Positions 4,429-5,160 of a stretch of 5,160 nucleotides of DNA are shown here, in pieces; the stretch's first letter is position 1, and each line of letters opens with the position of its first letter. Position numbers and translations under genes: made by a program. Under the pieces are notes generated by a model, which worked only from the letters and a program-made list of their open reading frames with translations, was not told the DNA's origin and made no database searches. Source of the DNA: an uncultured Acidimicrobiia bacterium (lineage in GTDB: Bacteria; Actinomycetota; Acidimicrobiia; IMCC26256; CALEDW01); assembly GCA_937949585.1 (NCBI GenBank), contig CALEDW010000091.1, positions 1 to 5,160 of the forward strand, written 5' to 3'.

Positions 4429-5142
4429 TCACCGCACCAGCAGGCGGCCGCACTCCGGGCAGGTGACGAGGGCATCGGCCGGTGCGGCCCGCAGCGCCTC
4501 CAGCTCCGCGGACGGGATCTCCAGGTGGCAGCCCTCGCAGCGGGCGCCGACCAGCCGGGCCGCGCCCACCCCACCCATGCGGGTGCGCAGCGGTTCGTAG
4601 GCTGCGAGCACGTCGGGAGGCACCGCCGCGGCCGCCTGTTCCCGCTCGGCGGCCACCTCGGCGAGCTCCGCGTCGATGTGGGCCCGCGCCTCGGCGAGCA
4701 CGGCTTCGAGGCGGGCGATCTCGGCGTCGTGGCAGGCGGCCTGCTCCTCGAGAACGGCAAGCTCGCCGGCCACCGGCTCGGCCTCCTCCATCAGCGCGAT
4801 CGCCTCGTCCTCCAGTTGGGACTGGCGCTGCTTGAGCATGCGGTGGTCGGCCTGGAAGGCCTCGAGTTCCCGGTGGGCGACCACCGACCCGTCGTACAGC
4901 TTACGGTCGACCGCAGCGGCCCTCTCCTCCACGAGCGCGGCCTCGTCCTCGAGGGCCTTCTCCCGGGCCCGGAGCTCGTGCAGCCGGGCGGCGACGGCCT
5001 CCATCCGGGCCGTCACCTCGGCTCGTTGGGCCTGTGCGGCCCGGAGGAGCTCCAGCTCGGGCAGGCGGTCGCGGCGGTGGCGGAGCTGATCGGCACGGGT
5101 GTCGAGATCCTGCACGGACAGGATGGCGTCGAGCGAGCCCAC
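4429..5142 (-). CDS. Coiled-coil and C4 zinc-ribbon protein (CT398/DUF164 family)
   Basis: This 237-residue soluble protein has the complete architecture of the CT398-like family. Residues about 10-80 and 90-173 are two long charged Leu/Ala/Glu helices forming an antiparallel coiled-coil hairpin. Between them is the conserved turn KLYDGSVVAHRELEAFQAD (81-99). The C-terminal zinc ribbon has CEGC (202-205) and CPEC (228-231), giving four metal ligands in CxxC-22-CxxC spacing, after the family-typical GVGAARLVGARCEGCH. Structural work on relatives suggests a nucleic-acid or protein-binding scaffold, but the molecular job is not settled. The start is GTG 5142. TAGGTT lies exactly 6 bases upstream, which suggests a leaderless transcript, and no strong Shine-Dalgarno is present. 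It leads the operon with the membrane protein and phosphatase. In mycobacteria the homologue Rv2229c sits between a Nif3-like gene and an RNase HI-phosphatase gene, so a Nif3-like gene just beyond the right edge would fit. Confidence 0.92.
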   Translation of the reverse strand: MGSLDAILSVQDLDTRADQLRHRRDRLPELELLRAAQAQRAEVTARMEAVAARLHELRAREKALEDEAALVEERAAAVDRKLYDGSVVAHRELEAFQADHRMLKQRQSQLEDEAIALMEEAEPVAGELAVLEEQAACHDAEIARLEAVLAEARAHIDAELAEVAAEREQAAAAVPPDVLAAYEPLRTRMGGVGAARLVGARCEGCHLEIPSAELEALRAAPADALVTCPECGRLLVR

Positions 5143-5148
5143 GGCCAG

Positions 5149-5154
5149 AACCTA
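5149..5154 (-). promoter_or_regulatory. -10 element TAGGTT of a likely leaderless promoter for the zinc-ribbon operon
   Basis: TAGGTT on the - strand fits TANNNT and ends six bases before GTG 5142, the same geometry as the box before the winged-helix gene at 3241. Only six bases of window remain upstream, so a -35 cannot be assessed. The element may instead be the end of an upstream gene: GACCAGTAG contains a TAG that could be its stop codon. Confidence 0.4.
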
Positions 5155-5160
5155 CTGGTC

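Noticed and set aside
4676..5089. Serine- and arginine-rich + strand frame opposite the zinc-ribbon gene
   Set aside because: It is the complement of coiled-coil Glu/Ala/Leu codons; the zinc-ribbon protein has a complete, recognisable architecture.
1..5160. CRISPR array, insertion sequence or defence island
   Set aside because: No regularly spaced repeats, transposase, terminal inverted repeats or nuclease/ATPase pairs were found, and base composition is uniform across the window.

Overview
The window is GC-rich, chromosomal-looking DNA from a bacterium, most likely an actinobacterium. Four things point that way: the RNase P RNA fragment resembles the Streptomyces type around its P12-P14 region; the enoyl-ACP reductase has an InhA-like core; two genes carry a TANNNT box six bases before the start codon, the usual arrangement of actinobacterial leaderless genes; and GTG starts are frequent. 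A deep lineage such as Acidimicrobiia is possible, but that is only a guess. I see no mobile element, CRISPR array, tRNA or phage gene.

Layout. Bases 1-190 hold the 3' part of the RNase P RNA gene (rnpB, + strand, 5' part outside the window). It converges on an enoyl-ACP reductase gene (fabI/inhA-like, - strand, 274-1116), with a short GC hairpin between the two. A 139-base divergent spacer with a rare AT-rich patch separates the reductase from a PaaI-type hotdog thioesterase (+, 1256-1714). Next on the + strand is a secreted protein with a Thr/Glu-rich linker and a two-cysteine mini-domain (1844-2476). Its stop codon directly abuts the stop codon of a - strand gene (2477-3241) that encodes a winged-helix protein with a degenerate phospholipase-D-like C-terminal half. 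The rest of the - strand is a compact operon read from 5142 down to 3316: a coiled-coil/C4 zinc-ribbon protein, a small DUF457/YdjM-like membrane protein, and a histidine phosphatase.

How the genes relate. The reductase and thioesterase both act on acyl thioesters and share a divergent promoter region, so a fatty-acid link is plausible but unproven. The zinc-ribbon and phosphatase pair recalls the mycobacterial Rv2229c-Rv2228c neighbourhood. Here, however, the phosphatase has no fused RNase HI domain and a membrane protein sits between the two genes.

Most of the window is ordinary housekeeping and hypothetical sequence; I do not see a convincing new multi-gene system. The points most worth checking are the apparent absence of helix P18 in the RNase P RNA, the degenerate PLD-like regulator, the FabI-length substrate loop and extra tail on an InhA-like core, and the hairpin whose loop holds both convergent stop codons.
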